In this document: piece after piece, positions 35,397 through 44,522 of the stretch | Layout of the letters: each line of letters starts with the position of its first letter | How positions within the stretch are numbered: position 1 is the stretch's first letter | From: Gammaproteobacteria bacterium | Lineage (GTDB): Bacteria > Pseudomonadota > Gammaproteobacteria > UBA1113 | Assembly (NCBI GenBank): GCA_020051155.1 | Contig: JAGVJK010000022.1 | Location: forward strand, 1-57,371 | Length of the DNA stretch: 57,371 bases | Direction of reading: 5' to 3' | Notes under the pieces: generated by a model | Databases searched by the model: none | Seen by the model: only the letters and a program-made list of their open reading frames with translations | What the model was told of the DNA's origin: nothing | Position numbers and translations under genes: made by a program

Positions 35397-38297
35397 TTAA
35401 AAAAACTCCGCCAAAACTTGAGCGGGATGTCGAGGTTGTATGGATAAACAACGGTAGATTTGTTGGCGGCAGGAAATGCCGGTTACTAATAGTTGTTCTG
35501 GTTTTAAGGCGTTGTCTCGAATTATTTTTTCCCAGCTCATTTGGAAGAGCTCTGTGGAATTAGCGTGGTGTTCTTTTTCATAACCGTAGCTGCCTGCCAT
35601 TCCGCAACAACCTAAGGTGAGGGGAATTAAGGAAAGTCCTAAGTGTTCAAAGATATCGATCCACAATTGTTGGTGATGAGGGACGCTACTGGTTTCTGTG
35701 CAATGGGAAAATAAGTAATAAGGTTCTTGGTTTTTTACTGGGGATCTACGTGGGATGCTATCTAATTGGGAGTGTAACCATTCTTGGATTAATAAAATAG
35801 AGTTTTCTTTTTCTTCAAACTGATAGTGATCTCGGTAAACAGAAAAAATACTGGGGTCTACACCGAGTAAACACGCACCTTGATCTAGCCAGGTTTTCAT
35901 TATACGTTGGTTAGCTTCTCGCAGCTTGTTAAAGACATTTAAAAATCCCAGCACTTGTAGTGGTTTTCCACTTTTTATATCTTGCCATAAAAAAACTGGA
36001 TAACCTAAGGCACGAATACATTGCGATAAGCTGACAATGACTTCAGCATCGTAAGATGCAGTTAATTGATCACATAATAAGACAATCGTCGGTTTTTCCT
36101 CGTCGTTTACAGGTAAATCCTGTGAAGTTTTTTCTAAATAAGAAGCTAAAGAAGGGTTACTCAAAGGCGGTGAGTTATCCAATCCCAACCAATGTAACCC
36201 CCATTTTTTTACGAGATTTAAACAACGAAATATAAAAGGCCATTGACGTTGCCAACAAGCAAGATGTTCTGAGTAACCGATGACATAATCACGCAAAGGG
36301 CGTTTGTATTTTTTATAATAGTGATTTAAAAATCGTGATTTCATGATGGGAATGGTTACTTGTACTGGGCACTGTGTGGCGCAAGCATTGCAGCCTAAAC
36401 AGCCATGTAGTGCACGATATACTTGATGCGCGTAATCTGTTTTTGAAGGTGGGCTATCGGGTTCTAAGCTTTCTAGACGCATCCATTCTCGCAGGGCATT
36501 TGCTCGGCCATTTGGTGAGTGTAAGGGATCGCGCGTGACTTTATAGGAAGGGCACATCAAATGATTTGGGTTATAGTGAAAGCAAAGTCCGTTACCATTG
36601 CAAGATACTGCGCCTGGATAGTCGCGCTGCAAGGTAGCTTCAATTTGTTTATCATAATGTCCGCGTTTGGGGCCCTCGATGGTCACTACGGGAATATCAC
36701 TGTCTGTTGCAACAAATAATTTTCCAGGATTAAATTGGTTACAAGGATCAAAACAAGCTTTGAGTTGGCGGCATGCTTGATATAATTCATCTCCCAATAC
36801 ATCTTGCAAATATTGACTGCGGAAACCTTTGCCGTGCTCTCCCCATAACAAACCGCCGAATTGACGAACTAATTTTTCAGTGGCATCAGATAACTCATGA
36901 TAACGACGTTCATCGGTTTCAGATTGCAAATTCAAAGCAGGGCGTACATGCAAGCAACCTACGTCAATGTGGCCATACATCGAATAGGTTAAATGATATT
37001 GATCTAAAAGCTTGCGTAAAGCTCTAACGTAGTGTGCTAATTTTTCAGGAGGAACGACGGTATCTTCAATGCCTGAAACAGGTTTGCGTGGACCGGGTAA
37101 TTGGCTGATTAACTCTACACTTTTAGCACGTATTTGCCAAAGGCGAGAGATTTCTTCTGGTGTGGTACTAATCCACAAGCCTTGAAATTCAGAGGGATTT
37201 TTTTCAACTAGCGATTTTAATAAAGAAAGACGCTCAGTAACATCAGCGTAATTATCACCGACGTATTCCACTAAATTGATGACACCGGCCATAGAGCCTT
37301 CTAATGTGGTAAAGCAAGGCGTTAAACCTAATCGAGCAATTTCCTGTTGTGCCATTTGCATCACTGAGTGATCAATGGTTTCTATAGCATCTGGTTTTGT
37401 GGCGAGTAGTGCTTGAGCAGAATGCAGTGCTTGTTCAAATTTACGATACATCACGACGGCTAGTACTTTATGAGCTGGCAAGGGTGTTAATCGCAATGTG
37501 ATCGATGTGACCAATGCTAAACTGCCTTCAGAGCCAGAAATGATGCGGGATAGATCGATGGTTTGCTCAGCATCACACACATGTACCCAATCATAACCAC
37601 TCAAATAACGCAATAAAGGTGGATAATGTTGTTTAATAGCTGCTTGATGATGTACCACCGTATCGGCAATGGTTTGATAAATCTGTTTTAATAATGGATT
37701 TTTGAATTGCTGCCATTGTTGTTTGGAATAAGCTTGGCAAGTATGTAGTGTGCCATCGCTTAATACGATGGTTAAAGCGGCAATGTGTTGGCTAGTTTTA
37801 CCATAATGGCATGAGCCTTTGCCACTGGCATCTGTATTGACCATACCTCCTAAGGTGGCACGATTGCTCGGCGATAAGTGTGGCGAGAAAAAATAGCCGT
37901 GAGGTTTTAAGGTATCATTGAGTTGATCCAGAACAACGCCAGCTTCCACGGTTACGGTTTTTTCTTCTAAATTAATACTGAGAATCTTATTCATGTATTT
38001 AGTAAAATTCACCACAATACCTGTTGTGAGTGATTGGCCATTAGTGCCGGTGCCACCCGCACGAGCGGTGAAGGTAATGTGCTGGAAAGACGGCTGATGA
38101 GCTAGCGATAATAATTGCACAACATCTTGCTGATGTCGTGGATAAACAACAGCCTGAGGTATGACTTGGTAAACACTGTTATCGGTAGCAGCGGCTAAAC
38201 GATCTGCAAGATCAGTGACAATATCACCAGAAAACGACGGAGTTAATTGTTGGAGAAACGCTTGATATAAAGGGTCGAGCGAAGAATGGTCCGTCAT
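35397..38297 (-). CDS. ydiJ: YdiJ-type FAD/Fe-S D-2-hydroxyglutarate dehydrogenase
   Basis: The 966-residue protein matches the YdiJ layout. An FAD-binding PCMH domain contains RAGGTGTNGQSLTTGIVV and SNRATLGGMVNTDASGKGS. A GlcD-like C-terminal oxidase half follows (LWGEHGKGFRSQYL). A ferredoxin-like part has LCFHYNPNHLMCPSYK and the cluster CLGCNACATQCPVQ, and the end carries CCG-type motifs (HCTETS, GCCGMAGSYGYEKEH) for an Fe-S cluster. E. coli YdiJ (about 1018 residues) oxidises D-2-hydroxyglutarate to 2-oxoglutarate. The DUF1338 gene immediately upstream (15 bp) could supply that substrate. Related D-lactate or glycolate activities cannot be excluded. Confidence 0.88.
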   Translation of the reverse strand: MTDHSSLDPLYQAFLQQLTPSFSGDIVTDLADRLAAATDNSVYQVIPQAVVYPRHQQDVVQLLSLAHQPSFQHITFTARAGGTGTNGQSLTTGIVVNFTKYMNKILSINLEEKTVTVEAGVVLDQLNDTLKPHGYFFSPHLSPSNRATLGGMVNTDASGKGSCHYGKTSQHIAALTIVLSDGTLHTCQAYSKQQWQQFKNPLLKQIYQTIADTVVHHQAAIKQHYPPLLRYLSGYDWVHVCDAEQTIDLSRIISGSEGSLALVTSITLRLTPLPAHKVLAVVMYRKFEQALHSAQALLATKPDAIETIDHSVMQMAQQEIARLGLTPCFTTLEGSMAGVINLVEYVGDNYADVTERLSLLKSLVEKNPSEFQGLWISTTPEEISRLWQIRAKSVELISQLPGPRKPVSGIEDTVVPPEKLAHYVRALRKLLDQYHLTYSMYGHIDVGCLHVRPALNLQSETDERRYHELSDATEKLVRQFGGLLWGEHGKGFRSQYLQDVLGDELYQACRQLKACFDPCNQFNPGKLFVATDSDIPVVTIEGPKRGHYDKQIEATLQRDYPGAVSCNGNGLCFHYNPNHLMCPSYKVTRDPLHSPNGRANALREWMRLESLEPDSPPSKTDYAHQVYRALHGCLGCNACATQCPVQVTIPIMKSRFLNHYYKKYKRPLRDYVIGYSEHLACWQRQWPFIFRCLNLVKKWGLHWLGLDNSPPLSNPSLASYLEKTSQDLPVNDEEKPTIVLLCDQLTASYDAEVIVSLSQCIRALGYPVFLWQDIKSGKPLQVLGFLNVFNKLREANQRIMKTWLDQGACLLGVDPSIFSVYRDHYQFEEKENSILLIQEWLHSQLDSIPRRSPVKNQEPYYLFSHCTETSSVPHHQQLWIDIFEHLGLSLIPLTLGCCGMAGSYGYEKEHHANSTELFQMSWEKIIRDNALKPEQLLVTGISCRQQIYRCLSIQPRHPAQVLAEFF

Positions 38298-38312
38298 TAA
38301 AAATATCCTGCT

Positions 38313-39116
38313 TTAGGAAGGTTTCGCATCCGTGCTTTGAAATAATTTATCCGCAGAGGCGGCCACAAATCCAGAATATAACTTACCATCCTCCATGGGA
38401 TAACGCAAAGCAAATTCATAATAACTACAGGGAATGTTGTGTACACCCTCCGCGAATTGTACGGGCACAGGTAATGCCATGATGCTCGACTGCTCGAGCA
38501 ATTCTTGTGGTGTTCCTTTAATTTCACCACCGGCATCATTTAAACGAAAACCTGCTTGTTTTAAAAATTCATTGACTTCAATTAAAGAGGGAAAGGTTTT
38601 TAAATGATTGACACTGACAGTGAAATGATTGGCACGAAAACCAAAGGCGTAGAGCCATGCTGCATATTCCGATTCTGCTAATAACGTTTGATACACTTGA
38701 TGGTGAATGGGTTCCCAAGAAACACCGGACGTGAGTAATTTGTCGGTATCGTGGAGTAAAAAATCGGGAATATTTTTGGCTAAAGTGCTCACGGTTTTTT
38801 GTAAAAATGGGCTAAATTCTTTCGTTAATAATTGGCTAATAAAAATTTTTGGTTGTGTACTATCCGAATGTTCATAATGTTTAGCAAATAATTTTTTTAC
38901 AGGGAAGTCATAGTGATCTGCCTCATGATAACCACGATCTAAAAAAGGTTTTGCTAAAACGTCTAAGGAAATATTAGGTAAGTCAAAGGTCCGCAAGGCG
39001 ATGTGATCGTTGGTGACGTGAGTTTCTCGTTGCTGAAACAAATCATACACTTTTTTGACGCCAGGGTTAGTTTGATAATATTGTTGCCATAAGCGCGAAA
39101 ATAGGGTGTCGGTCAT
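38313..39116 (-). CDS. DUF1338 protein, possible 2-oxoadipate dioxygenase/decarboxylase
   Basis: The 267-residue protein has the DUF1338 pattern. A metal-ligand His lies in NDHIALRTFD (about residue 38), another in FGFRANHFTVSVNHL (about 175) and a Glu in CSYYEFALRYP (about 240). HglS, a member of this family, converts 2-oxoadipate to D-2-hydroxyglutarate in lysine catabolism. This copy is much shorter than HglS or YdcJ (about 450 residues), belonging to the short subfamily whose substrate is not proven. It forms an operon with the ydiJ-like gene, which would consume D-2-hydroxyglutarate. Confidence 0.8.
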   Translation of the reverse strand: MTDTLFSRLWQQYYQTNPGVKKVYDLFQQRETHVTNDHIALRTFDLPNISLDVLAKPFLDRGYHEADHYDFPVKKLFAKHYEHSDSTQPKIFISQLLTKEFSPFLQKTVSTLAKNIPDFLLHDTDKLLTSGVSWEPIHHQVYQTLLAESEYAAWLYAFGFRANHFTVSVNHLKTFPSLIEVNEFLKQAGFRLNDAGGEIKGTPQELLEQSSIMALPVPVQFAEGVHNIPCSYYEFALRYPMEDGKLYSGFVAASADKLFQSTDAKPS

Positions 39117-39250
39117 GATGGGTTTCCTATATAAGGTCTATTTATTGAGAATAGATGGCTGCCAGCTGAAGATCAACAGGCAAACATGGTTTGTATGTCT
39201 TATCAACTAATTAAGACTTGTGCTATAGTTTCTAAATTGCAACCAGTAAC

Positions 39251-40273
39251 ATGGTCAAGTTTATGACACAGGAAAGTGCGACAAAGACTCAGCATGCAGC
39301 GCCACATCAAGGGTTAGCAAAAGCTTATATTCTTGATGGTAAGGGTGGCGGACGTTCAGTATCATCATGGGAAGGGATCGCGGCTTGGGAACCCTCCCAG
39401 GGCGCACTTTGGGTCCACCTAGATTACAAAAATCCTCATGCAAGGCAATGGTTGTTTCAAGAAAGTGGGTTAGATGAAGTAACATGCCTTTCCATGACGG
39501 CCGAAGAAACGCGCCCGCGTTGCGTGATCAAAGACAATTCCATTATGGTTTTTTTGCGTGGTATTAATCAAAACCCTGGACAAGATCCTGAGGAAATGGT
39601 TTCTCTTCGAATTTGGGTGAATCATCAACGCATCATTACAACGTACCATCGCCCCGTGTTATCGGTCAATGATATTTGCAATGATATTGATTTTCATATG
39701 GGCCCTGTGGACCCTACAGATTTTTTTATTCAAATTAATAATCGTCTCTCTGATCGTATTGGTGTTGTTATTAATGATATTGAAGCAGAGATGGATCGTT
39801 TAGAAGATGAGATGGTGGAAGCAGAAGGTCATAAAATCCGCTGGAGTTTAGCTGAAGTGCGACGTGATGCTATTATGATTCGACGCTACCTAGCACCGCA
39901 ACGCGAAATGCTTTATCGCTTACACATTGATGGTGCTAAATGGTTTGATGTGAATGAAATGACGCACTTAACAGAAAATATTGATCGAACACTTCGTTAT
40001 ATTGAAGACTTAGATTTAGTTCGTGATCGCGCGGTGGTGGCGCAAGAGGAATTGTCTAACCGATTGTCGGAGCAAATTAATAATAAGATGCTGGTATTGG
40101 CAGCTTTTGCCGCAGTATTTTTGCCACTGACTTTTGTCACAGGCTTGCTGGGTATGAATGTCGGGGGAATCCCTTTTTCAAACGCGGTCCATGGCTTTTG
40201 GGTTATGTGCACGGTGTTGGGCGTGCTGGGGGTTTTGACAGTGGTTTTGTTGCGGTTACGCAAATGGGTTTAA
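39251..40273 (+). CDS. zntB: ZntB-like CorA-family metal transporter
   Basis: The 340-residue protein has a large cytoplasmic N-terminal domain and two C-terminal membrane helices. The signature GMNVGGIP closes the first helix (LVLAAFAAVFLPLTFVTGLLGMN); the GxN motif is the CorA-family selectivity filter, and the following GGIP is typical of ZntB. ZntB moves zinc, with proton coupling in studied cases. A second start at 39263 is possible; neither has a strong ribosome-binding site. It is divergent from the DUF1338 gene. Confidence 0.9.
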   Translation: MVKFMTQESATKTQHAAPHQGLAKAYILDGKGGGRSVSSWEGIAAWEPSQGALWVHLDYKNPHARQWLFQESGLDEVTCLSMTAEETRPRCVIKDNSIMVFLRGINQNPGQDPEEMVSLRIWVNHQRIITTYHRPVLSVNDICNDIDFHMGPVDPTDFFIQINNRLSDRIGVVINDIEAEMDRLEDEMVEAEGHKIRWSLAEVRRDAIMIRRYLAPQREMLYRLHIDGAKWFDVNEMTHLTENIDRTLRYIEDLDLVRDRAVVAQEELSNRLSEQINNKMLVLAAFAAVFLPLTFVTGLLGMNVGGIPFSNAVHGFWVMCTVLGVLGVLTVVLLRLRKWV

Positions 40274-40512
40274 GCTTGGAGCGTGCCGTCTTTCACGAGA
40301 AAGGGCTAGCGGGGGTGTTGCCACAATCTTAAAAAGGAAACTATTCTTTCCGCCCCTCAGCGCTCTTCTCGCAGTTTACGCCGATGAAGTCCATCAAACT
40401 GACTGAATAAGAATTTTCTCCCCCCTTTTCTGGCAATCCCATCGAGATGTAATAGACTTAAGTTTACAATGGCCAGTATAAGGCCAATTTTTCGTGCAAA
40501 GGAGAGGGGGCT

Positions 40513-40836
40513 ATGACAAAAAAAACGATTATATCTAAAGGTGTTACCTTCGGATCTTTATTTAAAATATTCTTTTTAGGCTTATTTTTCAGTTTGGGTA
40601 TTCCTCTCTTAGTGCTTGGTGTGTTGGCCATGTTCGGCAACCATATTTTCTTTTGGAATAATCAAGTCATTCTAGGGATTAAGGGTTTATTGTTTGGTAT
40701 CGCCCTAGCACCTAGCATTGCCATTATGATGGGGTTTATATTAAGCGCCATTGTTGGATTTGGTCTTTGGCTTTATACCCGCTTATTCTTTTTACGAGTA
40801 ACCTTCAAATTACGTAGCAGCTTTAGTGATGAGTAA
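40513..40836 (+). CDS. small membrane protein of unknown function
   Basis: The 107-residue protein has three hydrophobic stretches: FGSLFKIFFLGLFFSLGIPLLVLGVLAMF, IKGLLFGIALAPSIAIMMGFIL and IVGFGLWLYTRLFF, so two to three helices. A very strong AGGAGAGGGGG site precedes ATG 40513. The product is basic at both ends and I do not recognise a family. It is convergent with the repressor gene, with 8 bp between the stops. Confidence 0.7.
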   Translation: MTKKTIISKGVTFGSLFKIFFLGLFFSLGIPLLVLGVLAMFGNHIFFWNNQVILGIKGLLFGIALAPSIAIMMGFILSAIVGFGLWLYTRLFFLRVTFKLRSSFSDE

Positions 40837-40844
40837 TGGTCCTT

Positions 40845-41516
40845 TTAGGGAGCCATGCCTACATCCATTTGCAATTGCGTAACCACGCCTAAATACTCGC
40901 CATCATTAGGGAACGCAGTGATGGGATAACGAGGATTGAGAGGCTTCAAATAAGAACGACCACCATCTAATACTAATTGACGAAATAATAATTGTCCTTG
41001 GCGTTGACTGCGGACCAGCACATATTGGTGCGGGGATACTTCACGTAAAGGATCGACGATGATAAAACATCCCTGCGGAAAACTGATACTTTGAGAACTT
41101 TCCATAACGTCATTTTCAATTAACAGCGCGAAGGCTTGAGCACTGGCATAGGCGCTTAGCACCGGCAAGCAAGGCGCGTTATTTTCTTGAGCTGCTATTT
41201 TGGGCCAAGCTTGCGCGGTTTGCCAAGATAACAAAGGCACCATCGTCACGAGAGCGGGCAGTGACTCCGTAGTACGATCAGTTTCTAAACTAGCAGAGAG
41301 TCCGCGTTGAATACAATCCATCCAGCCGATGGGTTTTTCAAAACGACGTTCGATGTCAGCGGCAATCCGGTCGCCAATGTTTTTAATGGGATGAGGTCCA
41401 ATTAAGTGACTAATTTGACTAGTGGATTTTTCTAAGCGTCGTGCGATTTCTGCAACACCGCCTACTTGATGGGCTAAAAGACGTAAATTTTCTCGTCGTA
41501 TTTCTTTTACATTCAT
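40845..41516 (-). CDS. XRE-type repressor with degenerate S24 (LexA-fold) domain
   Basis: The 223-residue protein has an N-terminal helix-turn-helix (GGVAEIARRLEKSTSQISHL, about 18-38) and a C-terminal LexA/CI-like domain (about 95-220) with QGCFIIVDPLREVSPHQYVLVR and LKPLNPRYPI. In active S24 autoproteases the nucleophile is the Ser of a G-D-S-M motif and the base a Lys in 'vKRL'. Here the first reads NDVM (Val for Ser), and the second FRQL (Arg for Lys). It should therefore be unable to cleave itself, so it would act as a plain dimerising repressor or sense another signal. No neighbouring phage genes are seen. Confidence 0.8.
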   Translation of the reverse strand: MNVKEIRRENLRLLAHQVGGVAEIARRLEKSTSQISHLIGPHPIKNIGDRIAADIERRFEKPIGWMDCIQRGLSASLETDRTTESLPALVTMVPLLSWQTAQAWPKIAAQENNAPCLPVLSAYASAQAFALLIENDVMESSQSISFPQGCFIIVDPLREVSPHQYVLVRSQRQGQLLFRQLVLDGGRSYLKPLNPRYPITAFPNDGEYLGVVTQLQMDVGMAP

Positions 41517-41525
41517 TGTTGAGCC

Positions 41526-41927
41526 TTATGATCCTTGGCGAAAAGTCCAATAACGATTCGCGAAAAAATTCCAAAATAACACCAGCAGTGTAGCAAACAC
41601 TTGTACCCAGAGATAGGGGAGCTCGAGGAAATGAGTCCCGAGCATCATTAAGCTACCATTTAAACAAAATCCAATGCTGGCCACCAAGGCAAATTGCATG
41701 CCTGCTTTATAATGTGCTTTATCAGATTGAAAGGTGTAACGTCGATTTAACCAATAATTAACAAGAGCACCTAATAAAAAACCAGTGCTGGAAGCGGCAG
41801 TCGGCGTGCAATGCGTGCTACTCACCAAAAAGATGAGTGTTGCGTATTGCACGATGGTTGCGATGAGTCCGACCATAGCAAATAAAAAAAAGTCACGGCC
41901 TAGTAATTGCCACGTACGATCACGCAA
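41526..41927 (-). CDS. GtrA-family membrane protein
   Basis: The 133-residue protein has four predicted helices, and the family motifs FFLFAMVGLIATIVQYA at the start, FLLGALVNYWLNRRYTF in the middle and NFFANRYWTFRQ at the end. GtrA-like flippases move lipid-linked sugars for O-antigen or wall glycosylation; the partner glycosyltransferase is not in the window. It overlaps the end of the upstream phosphofructokinase gene by eight bases, suggesting coupling. Confidence 0.88.
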   Translation of the reverse strand: MRDRTWQLLGRDFFLFAMVGLIATIVQYATLIFLVSSTHCTPTAASSTGFLLGALVNYWLNRRYTFQSDKAHYKAGMQFALVASIGFCLNGSLMMLGTHFLELPYLWVQVFATLLVLFWNFFANRYWTFRQGS

Positions 41928-43179
41928 AATCTGTATCCAATTTTTTAGGAGCTAATACTTTTTTCAAGCGTGTATAGTCAGGCAAACCATTTTTGTAAGG
42001 CGGATAATCTTCGCCTTCAATCAAGGGGGATAGATAGTCTCGGCAAGCAGCAGTAATACCAAAACCATCTTTACTAATGTAACGCTTGGGCATAGTTTTT
42101 TCGATGTTGGCGACTTTCTTCAAAGCAACATCACCGATGCTCCAGCGATAGTGTTTGCCAGGCTTGCGATCCAAGGTGAGCATAATATCTGTTTTACCTT
42201 CTAATGCAGCTAACACGGCAGCTTCGCCTAAGGCGTAGGATTGTTCTACGTCGACTTTAGATGCGATATGACGAGCAGCTCGTTGTAAATAATCCGCAAC
42301 AGCCCAATGGTATTTATATCCTAATTTTGTTTTTACTAATTGCGCAATCATGGGTGCTACGCCACCTAATTGAGCATGACCGAAGGCATCTCGCAATCCT
42401 TGTTCAGAGAGAAACTGTCCGTCTTTGTTACGGACCCCTTCAGAAACAACAATGGTGCAATAGCCGTAGTCTTTGACGGAGGTTGCAACTTTTTTCAAAA
42501 AGCTTGCCTCATCAAAGGGGACCTCTGGGAATAGAATAATGTGAGGTGGATCGGCTTCCTCTTCCTTGGCTAATCCAGCAGCTGCGGCAATCCAACCAGC
42601 ATGCCGTCCCATGACTTCCATAATAAAAACTTTGGTGGAGGTTTCTGCCATGGAGGCAATGTCTAATCCCGCTTCTCGAATAGAAACTGCGACGTATTTG
42701 GCAACGGAGCCAAAGCCGGGGCAATTGTCGGTGACGGCCAAGTCATTATCGACGGTTTTTGGAATACCAATGCAAGTGAGTGGATAGTTTAAATGTTTGG
42801 CCATTTGTGAAATTTTATGAGTGGTATCTTGAGAATCGCCACCGCCATTATAAAAGAAGTAACCGATATTATAGGCATCAAAAACATCGATCAGACGTTG
42901 GTATTGCGCACGGTGTTCTTCGAGCCCTTTTAATTTATAACGGCAAGAGCCAAAAGCGCCGCCCGGAGTATAACGCAGACCGGCGATAGCTTTAGCGGAT
43001 TCCTTGGAGGTGTCATAAAGCTCTTGGTGGAGGGCACCGAGGATGCCATTACGGCCCACATAAACTTTGCCAATGTCAGCGCGATGGTTGCGAGCGGTTT
43101 CAATAACACCGCAAGCACTGGCATTAATTACGGCAGTCACGCCGCCAGATTGCGCATAAAAAATATTTTTTTTGGCCAT
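41920..43179 (-). CDS. PPi-type 6-phosphofructokinase
   Basis: The 419-residue enzyme phosphorylates fructose-6-phosphate. Motifs are AQSGGVTAVINASACG, YNGGGDSQDTTHKI, the diagnostic PKTVDNDL (the PK pattern of PPi-dependent enzymes, GTIDND in ATP-PFK), MEVMGRHAGWIA and PEVPFDE. In the phosphoryl-donor loop the Asp after the glycines (GGGDS, where ATP enzymes have GGDGS) is consistent with pyrophosphate use. PPi-PFK works reversibly. The first gene of a two-gene unit with GtrA. Confidence 0.88.
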   Translation of the reverse strand: MAKKNIFYAQSGGVTAVINASACGVIETARNHRADIGKVYVGRNGILGALHQELYDTSKESAKAIAGLRYTPGGAFGSCRYKLKGLEEHRAQYQRLIDVFDAYNIGYFFYNGGGDSQDTTHKISQMAKHLNYPLTCIGIPKTVDNDLAVTDNCPGFGSVAKYVAVSIREAGLDIASMAETSTKVFIMEVMGRHAGWIAAAAGLAKEEEADPPHIILFPEVPFDEASFLKKVATSVKDYGYCTIVVSEGVRNKDGQFLSEQGLRDAFGHAQLGGVAPMIAQLVKTKLGYKYHWAVADYLQRAARHIASKVDVEQSYALGEAAVLAALEGKTDIMLTLDRKPGKHYRWSIGDVALKKVANIEKTMPKRYISKDGFGITAACRDYLSPLIEGEDYPPYKNGLPDYTRLKKVLAPKKLDTDFA

Positions 43180-43258
43180 AGGAATCCCCTGTTTTAAATG
43201 CTGGCCAATATACTGAAATCTTGCATGATTGTCTATATGCGAGTGGTATAGGCTGTTC

Positions 43259-43840
43259 TTAGTACCGCATCAGCATCGGTGAACGAGATAGCGTGACGAG
43301 CGTTTTAGTCTCCTCAACGAGCTCGAGATAGATATTTTGAGAAACAGCCATTAGCATTTCAGAGGAAAGCTCTTTTGATAATAGGTCACGAACAGCCGTT
43401 GTAATGATGGCTTGCTGCCTATCACTGAATTTTTTTAAGAAGGGCGTGTGCTCGTGGGCATATTTTTGAAGTGCTGCTAATAGCTCACACGTAAAAGAGA
43501 TTTTTCTCTCATCGGGTGTAAAACAGCTGTTTATTAGAGCCTCTAACAAGCCTTTGACGGCATAGATTAACTCTTCATTATCGCCACTACACTTGTATAA
43601 ATATCCTATAATATCCAAGCTCATCTCAAGCCCTTCATGAATCTTTGTCTGCATACTTAGACTTTTTTGTGGGGCGTTTTCAAGAAGAAAATTTTCCAAC
43701 TTATACAAATTTTTTTTAGCGCGATCTTGAATTTTTTCTGGTTTCCAATAGCCGCTTACATCTTCGATCTTTCTACAGAGACTTATAAGTTGGCGAAAAT
43801 AATGGTTTGTGATGTGAGTAGGAGTTAGTTCAGCAGCCAT
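43259..43840 (-). CDS. helical protein of unknown function
   Basis: The 193-residue product is predicted to be almost all helix, rich in Leu, Lys and Glu, with no signal peptide or membrane segment (MAAELTPTHITNHYFRQLIS...). I do not recognise a family. ATG 43840 is preferred, because AGGAG lies seven bases upstream; an ATG at 43855 lacks a site. It stands alone, divergent from the next gene. It might be a lineage-specific cytosolic or secreted protein. Confidence 0.6.
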   Translation of the reverse strand: MAAELTPTHITNHYFRQLISLCRKIEDVSGYWKPEKIQDRAKKNLYKLENFLLENAPQKSLSMQTKIHEGLEMSLDIIGYLYKCSGDNEELIYAVKGLLEALINSCFTPDERKISFTCELLAALQKYAHEHTPFLKKFSDRQQAIITTAVRDLLSKELSSEMLMAVSQNIYLELVEETKTLVTLSRSPMLMRY

Positions 43841-43999
43841 AGGAGATCTCCTCATATTATTTTAATGTAATCTGTGTTTTTTATAGACACAGTCTATCAT
43901 GCTCACTTTATGAACTCAATACTGCATCTATAGAGCTTTTTATCACAACCAGGTATGATGACCCTCGTTAGAGATCCAATGATAAAGAGAACAATATTC

Positions 44000-44518
44000 A
44001 TGTTAGAGTTTATTAGGACCCTGTGGCAACTTTGCAAGCTGCAGAAAGGGCCGCAAGATCTGCCTTATTCCAATCGCTGGCTTGGACTGGTGCTTGGGAT
44101 TAATTATGCATTTTTGGTGATATTTATCGCGCGTTCTCAAGGCTTGGGGAATGCTCTTTGGTCAAGCTTTGTTTTGATGGGTATTCCTTTGGCGAGCGTG
44201 TATCTCGTACTGCGCTGGCGCCGGATGCAAAATCGGGTTACCCAAACGCTTACAGCCTTGTTTGCGGCCAATATTTTATTATCCCTGATTACGGCAACAC
44301 TATTATTGTTAACTATGAGCTTTGCTGCTACGGGATCTGTGGCGGTGATGCAAGGCATGGCAAAATTAGTGGGATTCATCATGGTGATTTGGACACTTAC
44401 CGTTGCTGGCCATATTTTTCGTTCAGCACTGAGTGTGACATTGTTATGGGGCGTGATGTTTGCCGTCGCATTAGAAATTGTAAAAGCAGTGATGTTTCGT
44501 TTATTAGTAGGAGGCTAA
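44000..44518 (+). CDS. conserved membrane protein upstream of mpl
   Basis: The 172-residue protein begins MLEFIRTLWQLCKLQKGPQDLPYSNRWLGLVLG, a pattern familiar from uncharacterised gammaproteobacterial membrane proteins (a GPQDLPxS motif). About five hydrophobic segments follow. The ATG at 44000 agrees with that N-terminus; in-frame ATGs at 43955 and 43979 are possible but add residues without likeness. It precedes mpl by 4 bp and may be cotranscribed. Function unknown. Confidence 0.7.
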   Translation: MLEFIRTLWQLCKLQKGPQDLPYSNRWLGLVLGINYAFLVIFIARSQGLGNALWSSFVLMGIPLASVYLVLRWRRMQNRVTQTLTALFAANILLSLITATLLLLTMSFAATGSVAVMQGMAKLVGFIMVIWTLTVAGHIFRSALSVTLLWGVMFAVALEIVKAVMFRLLVGG

Positions 44519-44522
44519 GTCC

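Noticed and set aside
40440..40500. TGGCC/GGCCA hairpin with a following T-run before the 40513 gene
   Set aside because: Only a five-base stem, and it would terminate just ahead of a gene; too weak to call.
40845..41516. Functional LexA-type SOS regulator
   Set aside because: The catalytic Ser and Lys positions are substituted, and length and N-terminus are unlike LexA.
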